Source: Lagopus muta
Taxonomy: Eukaryota; Chordata; Aves; Galliformes; Phasianidae
Reading direction: 5' to 3'
Assembly: GCF_023343835.1 (NCBI RefSeq)
Contig: NC_064434.1
Location: forward strand, 18,829,505 to 18,893,504
DNA: 64,000 bases
A program made the translations under genes and the position numbers. The notes under the pieces were generated by a model. It did no database searches. It was not told the origin of the DNA and saw only the letters and a list, made by a program, of their open reading frames with translations. Below are positions 11,581-23,500 of this stretch, one piece after another. Each line of letters starts with the position of its first letter. The stretch's first letter is position 1.

Positions 11581-14500
11581 GATAGCTGTCTGCACCAAGA
11601 AGTGGGAATGGAATGACTCGAAATGTATAAAGTGTATATACACAATGCTCAATTTTAGAGTCCCCCCAGTCAACTTGTTAAATGGAAACCAGCTGCTATG
11701 CAGAGAGACAAGGACGAGATATTTTACAAAGAACCATAAACAGAGATGGCACAGCACATAAATCAATCTCTGCTCTACACAGAAGGCAGGAACAGTGGAA
11801 AACTTGCCAGAGGAATGGAAGAGATCTCTGCACCAAAGCTGGCACTGGGTGGGCTTTTCAGAGCAACTACCTGCCAGCAATCAAGTAAAGTCTTCCTGTC
11901 TGTCTCTGTGGCTCAAAATTAAGGTGAGAGACAATGTTTCACAAAATTTTTATTTTTTTTTTTAAGTTTCCATAGGAAATGCAGTATGACATGTTGAAAT
12001 CAAGATGCATCCATCAGATCAGAGTATGCTTCATTGTAAACACTGGTGTTACATGACATCCTCTTCTCTAGCCAAGTATGATTGTCCCAGTCTGTTACCT
12101 GTCACTCAAAACTTTTCAAGAAATGTGTTTGTAAATAAAAGACTTGATGGTTCATTTTTGTTCAGACAGCTGGTGTGCTACAAGAATCTCACTGAACATG
12201 AAAATAAAAAGTTCTAGTGTTAGATGATTAATAAATGAGGACTAAATCTCACTTTGATTGCTCAGCTACTAGGTACAGCCAATTAGCTTCAAACTAATTA
12301 ACACAAAGTTGTTCCAAGCAGAGGTTTCAACATCCAAAAGTGGGAACTGTTCTCTCTTTTTTCCAGAATGACAGTTTCTTATTCTTACTCTGTCAGCCCA
12401 GTACAGGCTAGTACTATATGTGTGTGCCTACAATAAACTCTGAGTATATTTGCATACTGTACTGGTGTTTTTAGTCATTAGATAACTAAGCAAGTGGACA
12501 TGCACTTTCATTTTAAACTTTAGTTTAAAATTTGTGGGCTGGTCATTTTTTTTTTAACAAAATCTAGAATGCAATGCTCTCTCTTCTTAGAATTATCCAT
12601 CATCTGTTCTACTTGAGAATATAGCCACATAAAATGAAATTAAAATCTGTTGAGAGAAGAATTAATATTTGCTCATTTACTTACTTTTCATCATGTAATT
12701 TGCTTCTAAAACAAATGTCTTAAATTGTATAAAATCTGGGAGCCAGTAATATCTTTAAGATGCAAACCCACTTACACTTCAATAGAAAATCACAGAGATT
12801 AATTGCAACTACTTAAAAAAGAAAAAAACTCTCTCCTTCTGTTCTATTTATCCACCCTTGCAAGTAATATGCTTTTTCCCAGTCTACCTACTCTGTAACT
12901 CTCAAATGCACCCAATACACATAGAGCAGCATGTGTGTTGCACAGCATATGTAGCAGGTGACAAGCACTTTCAGAAGTCACCTCCTTTTCATTGTATGTA
13001 CAAATACATTTAATGCCAGCTCTCTGCAGGCACAAACTGCTGTGCACTGAAAGAAGATCATGCCACGAAATACTTGTGTTCCCATACACCATGTTAATTT
13101 ATTTAGTGGACTACTACCAGCCCTAGATTTTTAGACCTGTAACAGAGTCTTTTCTTTTTCTTTAAAACATACATCAAGAAAAATTTGAATGTATTACAAA
13201 TCTGCTTATTTCATACTACATAAAATGACATGCAGACGTGTCTAAAGAAAATGATAATTTAATTAAAAGTTGAAGAAAAAAAAAAACGAAGGGAAACTGT
13301 GGAATTTTCAATTCTTGGTAGAATATAAACTCTATAACAACAGTAGTATTCTAAGTATCTTTACTGGGCAGCAGAAGATACTTTCTCATTTTCTTCTTTG
13401 CTTTAGGCAGTTTTATTACTTAAGATCTTTCTATTAAGATGCTTGAAGGAGAGTAAAATATTAAATATTAATATGAAATATTAAAGATGAAATTTTGATT
13501 TCAAGACCATCTATTTGGCTTAATGTTTCAAAACACAGAACACAAGCAGGACATGTGATTTCTGAATGTTTGTTTTGTTTATTTTGCTATTTTGGAGCGA
13601 CAGTCATGAGTGATACCTTTCTTATTACAGTTATTCAACCAGTCAGCCATAATTAGTTAGGAATACCCCAGTAATGAAAACTGACCTAGACTTCAGGCTG
13701 AAATCAGTGTGGAGAAGCACAGGTTTTTTGAAACAAATGAAAAAAATCTGTGCAGTTGGTAGTTAACTAAACTCAGGGGAAAGTTGCTCCTAGGCTCAGT
13801 TATAGATGTGGTGTTATGCCCTGGAGGATAACATAAGGATTTGTACCCTTCCTAACAGTTACATATTTACCATTATTATGGAGCCACTTCTATTATGCAT
13901 ATGAAAGGTTAGTGGTTTTTGAGTGGGTTTTTTTTATTCAGTCCATCTTATTTTTTTCTTCAGTCACACCTCTCTTGGCAATTAATTATGTCAATTGTAT
14001 AATACCAGAATGAGTCGTTTCTACATTTCTAAATTAGTCACTTTTCAATTCCACTAGAAAAACTCTGGTATTTTGTGTAATGAAACAGGACAAATAGGAA
14101 TTGCACTTCCAGTACCCATTTTCTCCATACTGTTTATTATATTGCATATCTTACATCTTCTGCACTCACTAGTAGCTTCATTTGTCAACATACTGCTTGT
14201 CGCTAGCACACTGAAACCCCCTAAACATCAAATCATTGTGGCATCTTTTTCAATTTTAAAGCATGGAGGGCTGGAGGGTTCATTCTCTCTCACTTAAGCC
14301 ACAGAGGAATGACTGCTTTTTGCATTAGAGACTAGTGATTAGAGTATATACCAAAGGTGTTAGAGACAAGGGTCAGTACCCTCATCATAAAAATAAATGA
14401 AAAGTATTGTCCAGTTGATTAAATCCCAATATAAGATGCAAATTGCTAGTTCTGTTTTTGAAAGGTCATCAAGATGTATTATAAGGATTCTGAATGAATC

Positions 14501-16321
14501 TCCGGGATATATAATTAATCAATCAGATATATTGTATTATCTCTTTCCATAAATCAATATTTGAATCAGAGTAGCATTTTCTGCCCGTGTGTCACAGAGA
14601 AAAATTGAAGATCAAGGGAGCTATCACCAATCAAAATCCTTCACTTTCATCAAAGCAATCATTTCTATAATGTTAACATGCCATTAACATGGATGGAGTC
14701 ATATTTTTTCTAGTCAATCACAAATATTCTTCCATTGCATGTCACAGCCTATCAGCAGAATTTGCTTCTGTTTCATTTCTACATATGCTCTACATATGCT
14801 TTAATTAAACCCACATTTTGGATTCCAGTCAATGAGGGGAAAAAAGTTAGTTTCCACCATGATTTTATTGCTTAATTTATTTTATTTTTTCTCCAACTTT
14901 CAATTTCCATTATCCTTGCACTTTCAGCTACAAATACAAAAATAACTTTGGTAAGGTATCAGTACTAGACATCAGTTGTATGTCAGTACAGTCTTTGCAC
15001 TCAGAAGTGTCAAAAAAAATTACTGTATGTAATTACTGTATTTCTGATGCCTGATTTTCCATTGTATAATAGGTTTCAGTTAAGATTCTGACCTTTTCTG
15101 TTTACAGAGGCATCCCCTTGTGTCACATCATTCTCAAAAACAAAACTGACAAAAAGGACACATGAAATGAAATCTGTCAACTTTCAGTGAAAAATAGTTA
15201 TAAATGAAATATAGTAAGAACACTCATGGTGTGCTATCCACTCCGTAACATTAACAGAAACTCTGGTACTGCTGGATAAAGCTACAGTCTGCTGTAGTTC
15301 TACTACTAGTAGTAGTTCTTCCTAATTATTACATGTGTCATGTTACTGTGAAAAATTGATTACAAATTAGAGGCAATCAGAAATGATCATACATTTAAAC
15401 AAAATATGACAAAAACAATACAATGTATACAGGAGATCATGTTCTGCTTCAAAATTATAAGCTTCTTCCCAACAAATTCCTTGGTGTAATGGTAACATGA
15501 GTTATAGAAGATCTCTTCCTCCTTTAATAGCAATTACTTCAGAAAGAGGGCACCTGTATTCCGATTTATAAACAGGCATTTTCACTATCCCTGTGGCTTA
15601 CAAACAGCCCTTCAGTTCCTTCATGTCAACACAGCACACTAAAGGAACTTTTTGTTTAAGCACCACTTGTATGGCTTTGTCCCACAGCCTCTGATCTACT
15701 CCACAGCTTCTAGAACTATTGGAGATATCAATTCCCTGTGTCCCACACACACCTCTTGCAGTCAGTTTCACGTGTTGCATCGAGCCACTGTTCATTCCTG
15801 ACAGACACAAATTTGTTTGAACTGGCCTTAGACTAGGAAGAACTTAATCACAATACTGCATTTCTTGAGGCAGCCACCAGCTGCTCATTAGTTGTTAGAG
15901 GTAGTAAAGGTGCAGAGCAGTTAGCAAGTTAACTCAGGGCTGGTTTTTAATGAGAGAGCACATTTTTCTGCCTATTCAAAAGATCAGTGCCTGTAGTTGA
16001 GTTTGTTGCTAAACAGAAACAAGATAGAAATGATTTCTGCACTTGTGCCTTGTATAATAGACAAAAGCAAAAGCATTAAATGATATTATCTAGGGGGAAA
16101 AGAGCAATTATTTCATTTTAATTTTATATCTCTATTACTTCTCCTCTAAAAAGACAGTTAAATTATATTACAACTACACATTTATGAAAGTACAAGCAGT
16201 AATAATAGTACATCAGCAATAAAGTAATAATGAAGCCTTTTTTTAAAGAATCTATAATAAATTCCACATTCCTGGAGAAGAGAAAGTTGAGGGAGAAAAT
16301 TAACACAGGCTTCTAATATCT
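11581..16321. other. Long non-coding stretch, nothing recognised
   Basis: About 4.7 kb of AT-rich DNA without recognisable coding sequence. Frames at 11530-11888, 12844-13092, 14073-14297 and 15598-15810 lack any family resemblance or conserved start context. A perfect 16-bp palindrome CTACTACTAGTAGTAG lies at 15300-15315. Confidence 0.5.
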
Positions 16322-16640
16322 ATGTGGAAGTTGTCAAGAAGATGGAACAAGGCTCTTCAGTTGCATGTAGTAGAAGGACAAGGGACAACATGCACAAAAG
16401 GTGATGAGAGAGGTTCAGAATGAATACAAGGAAAAAAATTCTTTACTGTAAGGACAGTCATGCAGTGTAGTAGGTTGCCCACAGAGGTTGTGCATCCTCC
16501 AGCCTTGGAAGGTTACAGGATTCAAATGCATAAAGCCCTGAGCACTGGAGTGATCCCAGAGTTAACTCTGCCACAATCAGGAGGTCCCTTGTGGGACCTC
16601 TCCATGTCCTTTCCACCTTGCTATGATCCTCTGAAAGAGC
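16322..16640 (+). mobile_element. CR1 LINE 3' region fragment
   Basis: The sequence follows the CR1 3' untranslated region: an (AAGAGGATGG)-like block, GGACAAGGGACAACATGCAC, GAGAGGTTCAGAATGAATAC, AGGACAGTCATGCAGTG, AGGTTGCCCACAGAGGTTGT and GATAAAGCCCTGAGCA-like words in the normal order. It stops before the terminal 8-bp repeats. The frames at 16458-16690 are inside this repeat and are not genes. Confidence 0.85.
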
Positions 16641-17142
16641 AACAAAGATTGGCAAAGGTGTACACATCTCATAAGTTTACTGCTGTTTAAATTGAATGTA
16701 CATCAACATAAGCAATTTCTTGCAGAAGTAATGGCAAGGCAGTCTTTGGGAAAGTTTTCTTTTTCCAAAAAAGAAAAACCCAATAATAAAAAGAAAGCAT
16801 TTTGGATGAAAAAGGCAGTACAGAAAACATTGGACTGTTTTTGTAACGAGCAAAGGTTTTTTTTTATACTTTTCATGTCAATGACTTTTTCATTATTATT
16901 TATGCTAATTATCTGTAGAATGTATTCACTCCCAAGTTTATGAGGATGATGCTGTGCTTAATTTCAAATATCTTGAATTTTGTTTTCTGAAGGGAAATGC
17001 AACATTAAGAAACAATGCACCATAATTATTTCCAAGCCACAATGTGGCCAGAACATCAACAATAAAAATACTCATGAGATAATCTTGAAATCTTTGCACC
17101 AAAACTTCATCTCTGATTAGTTTTGATTCTAAAGCATAATAT

Positions 17143-17270
17143 ATGTGAAACACATATGTGAAATATATATATGTGAATATATATATTATTATAATATATA
17201 TATTATTTATATATATATAATATTATATATATATATTATATATATATGTGAATATATGTGAAAGCTTTTA
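17143..17270. repeat. (AT)n-rich microsatellite with nested palindromes
   Basis: Alternating AT is interrupted by ATGTGA words at both ends (ATATATGTGAAT occurs on each flank), giving a nearly uninterrupted self-complementary block of about 100 bp. Such blocks extrude hairpins and are often length-variable. Confidence 0.9.
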
Positions 17271-17429
17271 TCTATACTCAGGCTTTTTAAAAGATCACCT
17301 TTAGAAGATCACTTATGTAGATACAATAGTTAGAAAAGATGATGGGAGGAAAAAAAAGCAATTTCCCTATTACATTTTTAATTAATTAAACTTAGATATT
17401 TATTGTTCAACATCACACAGTAGTAAACT

Positions 17430-17452
17430 AAAAAAAAAAAAAAAAAAAAAAA
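17430..17452 (+). repeat. Poly(A) tract (A23)
   Basis: Homopolymer of 23 A. No retroposed gene body was recognised upstream. Confidence 0.95.
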
Positions 17453-18257
17453 TGCAGTGCTGCTTCTTCTATTGCTGGGCAGTTTGATTAGCTAGCTGAA
17501 ATTATAAAACTTCATCATATTTGGTTACACAGTAAGGTGGTAATGTCAATGATATTGCAAAGATAGATGTTGATAATGTAAAACATCACTGAATAGTTTG
17601 CTTTTTTATGAAAAATAAGAATTGTAAGCATACAGATAATACTGATTTGCAGCTCTTTGCAGCACAGCAACCCTGGACCAATTTTGATACTGCAAATCTT
17701 ACTTGTAGGTCAAGAAGAATTTAGGCCATCTGCATAACTGAAAATAACTATGCTGACAACAAATTCTATGAAACTAGGTTAAACTCTCCCAGAAAATCTC
17801 CTAAAGTGCCTAAGAAACAAGATTAGGAGAGAGATGTAATATCTTCTATTAGAACAACTGACAGAGTCAGAAAATAAGACAAAAAGACTTGAGCACAGAG
17901 TACTTTCTCCAAATAAAGTACACATCTTCACCTGCATTCATATCTTTATCAAGAAATATTTAGGCTCTGGGTTTAATCTTTGAGAATTTTGCTATCAAGG
18001 GGCTTCAGTAGATAAGCTGAAGTCTAGTGGGATATTGTTACATAAATCAGTTTGCTACCCCACACATAGGAGAAAGGGTATAGCTGTCAATGTGAGTTCA
18101 ATTATTTCAGGAAATAAACTCATAAATTATTGTTGAAGAAAGTTAGACCTTACTACTGGTGGTAATAATTTTGGTTTAAGGGTATGCAGTGTGGCTTACT
18201 TGCTTGTCTAAATCAATCCCAAAGCAACCACTGGATGCCAAAACGTACGGCTGAAGC

Positions 18258-18432
18258 TAGTTGGGACCTCCAGGTCCATCAGACCCAGCTCCTGCATCAG
18301 CAGGGACACCAGGAGCAGGGTACCCAGCATCACATCCAGGCAGTTTTTGGAGATGTCCAAGCAGGGGACCCCACAGACTCTGTGCAGCCTGTGCCAGTGC
18401 TCCGTCACCCACACAGTATGAAATGAGGTTTA
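18258..18432 (-). mobile_element. CR1 LINE 3' fragment, minus strand
   Basis: On the plus strand it reads GGGACCTCCAGGTCCATCAG, then ...CCAGCTCCTGCATCAGCAGG, then GCCTGTGCCAGTGCTCCGTC: the reverse complement of a CR1 tail of the type whose other, plus-strand copy lies at 60977-61190. The GC-rich composition stands out from its surroundings. Frames over it on both strands (18184-18467) are repeat shadows. Confidence 0.8.
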
Positions 18433-19831
18433 TAAGCTGCTGCACTGTCGTACTGCTAGCAAACTAGAAGGCAAAAGTTCCTGCTCAGTCTACTTGATTA
18501 ACAGTATTTTTGAAAAATTGCTAGTTAGATGAAAAAACAGACAAGGTATTCTTCTTAAGAGAATTATGTATGTGTAAACAAAGGCAAATAAATGCAAACG
18601 TTTAGACTACCTCTTTCCTATACAACATAAAAACTCAGACCAAAAACTATGTCTGAGATGCTATTTCTTTTTTGATGCTAGTCTCTCTAGTTGTACAGAC
18701 CATGTGCAACATTTGATCATTCACAAGAAACACTCATCACAGTTGTTCAAATGATGGTGAAAAGCAAAGAATTAAATTAAGTATGCAAAACACACTTCAC
18801 TCAGTCACTACTATAACTTTTTGACATCTTTTCAAAACAATAGCTAAAAATCAGGCCTTCATACAATTTCTGATATTATGTTCTATTTATATCGACAGCA
18901 AAATATCTTAATCTGCTCCATTTGCAATTTACTTTGATACTTCACAGAACATTGTTTCTCAACAAGTTAATTTGCAGCAGCTGTACATATTAGTTGGGAC
19001 AACAGCCAGAATTAATAGAAGCTACATTCTGAGCATCTTGAAAAGCACCTCTATCTTTTTTTTTTACTTGAAAGATTTTTTCTTTCTGAAGAAGCGTTGC
19101 ACACCACATCGTTCAGGAAAATTGCTATTATACAAGGTAACAAGGCGCTTCTCAGTAATCAAAAAAGATAACATCTCCAGTGTTGTATCTCTTGAAAATG
19201 CACATGCACACACAGGAACATGAATAAAGACAAGAGAGAGTGGCAGAAGAGTCCCCTTTTCAACAAGTTCTGGTCTGACTCTGATTGAAACCACAGCAAC
19301 AAAAACCACTGTACGTGGCTATGCTGGTCATCCTTCTGCACTTGAAAATCCTTCTATCACTGAATGGGAAAGAGCCTACAAAAGTGGGTTTTTTTAATAT
19401 TCAACAAGAGAAACCATAAAGGAAGGCTTTGTTAAAATAAATAAATAAATAAATAAATAAAAATTAAAAAAACATGAATTAATACAAGAGGGAAGGAGCA
19501 GTTTTGTTGCCCACCATACCACATGTACCACTAGGGTTCTTCGACTGAGATTTTGTTTGCCTACTTTAATTATTGTATTCTCCTGTTGCAATGCAATTAA
19601 ATATTTTTACTTAATGTTTGTTTAATAAATACTTAATTTCTTTAATAAATAATTTCTGCCAAAATCTCATAAAAAAAAATAGCACAATGGAACAATTTAC
19701 TATTAGCTCTTATGGACACGTTATTTTAGAGGGAGCCCTGTGAGATTTGCTGTCACACATTTCAGAGTGAAAGTGAAACAAAGCTTTATTCTGTGAAGTT
19801 ACCTAGGTTGATGTCAACTGCTTCAGGAAGG
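18433..19831. other. Non-coding DNA before LTR
   Basis: No gene was recognised. It contains an (AAAT)n microsatellite at about 19434-19465. Confidence 0.5.
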
Positions 19832-20549
19832 TGTAAGATACTATTCTGTTACATCATTGTCTCAAAGCTTGCTGGGAACACAGATGAACAAGTCCAATCA
19901 AGTCCTGGGCAGGGGCTGAGAAATCCTTTGTCTGAGGGACACAGATGGACAAGGCCAGGAGCAATGAGAGAGAGATAAGCTGCAGCTTAATGGCAGTGAA
20001 GCAGTCTTTTGTGTGGGCTTATCTCAAGGAAGATGGCCATCTCAGGGGGCACTCACCTTGACTCTTGCTCAAGCACCCAGGGGTGTCACGTAGGCAGGAA
20101 AAAAAGGAGGATAAAAGAGGGATCGACAACCATGAGGATAGGTGTCTGCCATCAGATTCCTCACTACAGAATCCTTACATGCTGACAGACTCTCCTGGGC
20201 CTGCTGAGTCCTGCTGTTTCCTCACAGATTGGCTCTGCAACTTCTTCCTGCTACCTGCTTGCTGCCCAAGGATGGCCACACTGCTGCTCCCCCACCCCTC
20301 CCGCTGCCTTTGCCTTGAACCTTCGAAACATTGTGCAATGGGACTGCTGCTGGATCCTGGCGATGACTATCCCTGCTTAATGCTATTCTTGCTTCTTTCC
20401 TAGCTTTTCTATCCTCCTCCTTCCCTTCCCATCTCCTTGATAAGGATTTATAATAAACTGGTTGGACCAACATTCAAATCGTTGTTTCTTAATCTCACAC
20501 CAGGTATACAGATATTAAAAGAACCTCCTCTCCCTCCTATAAATTGGAG
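19832..20549 (+). mobile_element. LTR of the ENS-1/Soprano-type family, 3' end lost
   Basis: The left end TGTAAGATACTATTCTGTTACATC is directly comparable with TGTAAGAGACTATACTATTAAC of the provirus LTR. The following blocks (TCTCAAAGCTTGCTGGG, AGTCCTGGGCAGGGGCTGAG, ATCCTTTGTCTGAGGGACAC, GTGTGGGCTTATCT, GGAGGATAAAAGAGG, the GGATCCTGGCGATGACTATCC block, and AATAAA at 20452-20457) keep the same order. The right end reaches ATAAATTGGAG and then departs, missing the final GAGACA, so I find no target duplication. Only one copy of the 35-bp unit that is amplified in the young LTR is present, near 20147-20180. No internal retroviral sequence follows. Confidence 0.88.
20452..20457 (+). promoter_or_regulatory. 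AATAAA polyadenylation signal in LTR
   Basis: AATAAACTGG at the position equivalent to the poly(A) signal in the other three copies of this LTR family in the window. Confidence 0.75.
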
Positions 20550-23500
20550 TTATATGAAAGAATCTTGTGCTTAGTTACAAACAACTTCACAAGGAAAAGG
20601 TTGAAGATACCTATTGGGATTTGATGATCCCATGGACACCAAATTCCTTATAATGGCTAAGCATGGTAACATGAGGGAAACTGAGAAAGCAGCTTTATGT
20701 CCAGCACTGAGCATAAAGTATGGAAAAGCTGTAGTGTAGATCTATGAGTTCCTACTCTTTTCTGATTGTAACAGCTGTAAGGCATACTCCCTTCATTACT
20801 TGTGAAAATCATCTACCTGATTTGATGATGAAACCAATCACCATTAGTCAGTAAGAGAAATAATAACACAGTAAAAGCGCTTGATGCTAACACAGAAATA
20901 TTGACCAGTGTTGAAGATGCCAAAATATTAATGTAAATTCTTCTAATTCTGGGCTATTTCCCCAAATTAGTCAGGGATGTGAATTCATTCATATTGTGAT
21001 ACTCCATTATTTCTATTATCATTTACATAGATGTAAGGAGAAATTATCAGAACCATTGATTTTGAACTGAATATTAACAAAAATAAGAAACACTTCAAAG
21101 TGGTGACCAACACCCCTTAAGAGTGTTGTTTTTTTGTGTCAATGAATAGCAACTGTAGTTCTTGTAAACTGAAGTTTACAAGAAGTCAGTCAAAACTTCT
21201 GAAACTCCTACTCAGAAACCTAAGAATATCAAACCAAGATTGAGATGGTTTGGTACGTTACCATTTCCCCCCCCCCCCCCCCCCCCTCCCCCCCCACAAG
21301 AATCATTTGGCATACTGCATTTTATTTTACAAAACAAAAAAAAAAAAACAAAAAAACAAAAAAAACAAGAAATGAACAGATAAATGTGAAAACTAACTTC
21401 AAGAACATTCAAACATAGATTTTTTTTCACCACTTAGCACATATTTTTAAACAGAAATGTCTATCAACAAAAAGAAGGAAAAATAGGAAGGAAAGTACCC
21501 TAATATCTATGTGTTTCATGGTTGTCAACTGGATTTTTTTCATGCACTTGTTGTTCCTCTATCATGTCTATTGAGCTCTAAACCCATCCTTTGGGAGGGA
21601 AAAAGAAATTCATAACTTTTATAGACCTCAACCATCAAAACCATACTAACCATGAAAAAAATAAAAACCAACATTCTTTACTATTCATGGAGCATTTACT
21701 CTTCTGAAATGGTAAGATCTTCATCTTTGTTTTTTGGCTCATAATTAAAATAACATTATGGAGTTTAATTGCCTAGAGAAATAGGCCGAATGGACAATAT
21801 TTTTTAGGATCCAAAATTTATACTGGTATCATATATACGTTGCTGTACATCAAGAAGATATATCTTGAAGTGATAGGAAACTCTGCATTTTCATTTTCAT
21901 TCAAACCTGTAGAAACATTCAGCACTTAGAAGCTAAGTGAATTCTGTGTGAAAAGTCTCAGACTTTGATTCACAAGGAATCTATTGCTAACTTTTCTGCC
22001 AGGAAAACCCTTACTTTGTCGTTTTGTCCCATTGCAAGACGAAAAGAGACAGAAAAAAGGATGATAAGAGTGAGGCTTGTAAATGAGAGCTTGCAATACC
22101 CTTTTATGCTTTTACCTCAAGTTTTGAGCAGCTTGTGAATTAGGGAGCCATTTATCACTTAATAATGTGTTCTAGGTGAGTTCTAGGTCAAAAAGGCACA
22201 GTTTTATTTGCTCAGGAAATTTCAAGTTATTCAGTTGCTTGAAAACTTGTGCACTCTCTGCCCTTGACTTCAGCAAATATTACTGAAAAGTATGGTCTTG
22301 TGAGTTTTTCCATGAACAAATTTTCCAACAGCAAAACATGTGAACTGCCACTGAGTAACTTGAATATCTACATCTGATGGTATAAATCTATAACATTAAT
22401 ATCTTTTTTCTTGAAATATTTACACAATGTGGTAGAATCCACTCTTGCACTGCATTAGTATAAAGTATGAAAATGGATTTTCTTCATGATTCATGTTTTT
22501 GCCACCTTTGTCAATAATTCGTTTCTAAATCTAAGAACAGTCAAATAACATGGGAATTAATATGTTCATAGATCAACTCTTCCAATAAAAAGGGCAAAAC
22601 CAAAAGAATTCTAATTAAAACATTTGATAACAATCTATAAATTATCTTGACCACCACATTTACCATACAAATTCTTGATAGTTATTATTTTCAACATATT
22701 TCTTAGCATATAATCACCCAATACAGGGGAATTATCTATGAAGTTTTGCAAGGCAAAATAAGTACAGCATGTATGTAAAGGAAAAAATTTAACACAGAGG
22801 TATTAAGAAAATGTTATCAAGTATAGATGCCAGTAGCTGGGAAAACAAATATCTTTACTGCAAAACTTCTGTTTGGGCCCAAAAGGAGAAATGAATTGAA
22901 TGCATTACACTTGAATCTCAGGCAGCTTTGCATGGAAAAGTCAGACACTGCCCCCATATCTCAATTCTGTCACTATAACAAAACCACTGGAAGTTGAACT
23001 GCAAATGGATGCAATTACTCTGGTGAATGGGTCCAATTTTCTATACCAGCTTTCATTCATGATGAACGAAAGATTCATTCAGTCTTGACAAACTGCAAAG
23101 GAAGTCAATATGACAGAATATAAAAAAAAGTGTACTCAGAACCAGACAGTGATTTCTGTGAAGGATGAAGCGTAAAAGCCTGCACACAACGAAAAAGCAT
23201 AGGGGTTACTAAATACTTCTCAGAATACATTTTAAGAAACTTCAGTGAGAACACAAAAGCAGAAGCTAAGCAGCAGGGGAATTTAATACATGTCTTTTGC
23301 AGTTCTTAATAAATATCGATGGTAGCAAGGAATACATTCTCATTAACATTAGAGTATTTTCTGAGCTTTGAAAGTCTCTGTTTGGAAGTATTTATTCACT
23401 AAAAAGCTGATCCCGGGCCCACTGAAATAATTTTTAAAATTCCTTTAACCTCCATGGGAATGACCTGCAGGTAATCAGCAAGTTCCAATAGCACTGTGCT

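Larger units (their letters stand above)
16641..18257. other. Non-coding DNA with AT microsatellite and poly(A) tract
   Basis: No gene is seen. This stretch holds the (AT)n-rich palindromic block at 17143-17270 and an A23 run at 17430-17452. Confidence 0.5.

Noticed and set aside
19827..20560. Target duplication for the LTR at 19832
   Set aside because: GAAGG precedes the left end, but only GAAAG is found beyond the damaged right end and it is not at the junction. The right terminus is missing, so no duplication can be claimed.
21212..21433. 73-codon minus frame with a glycine run
   Set aside because: The glycines are the translation of the C/G homopolymer.
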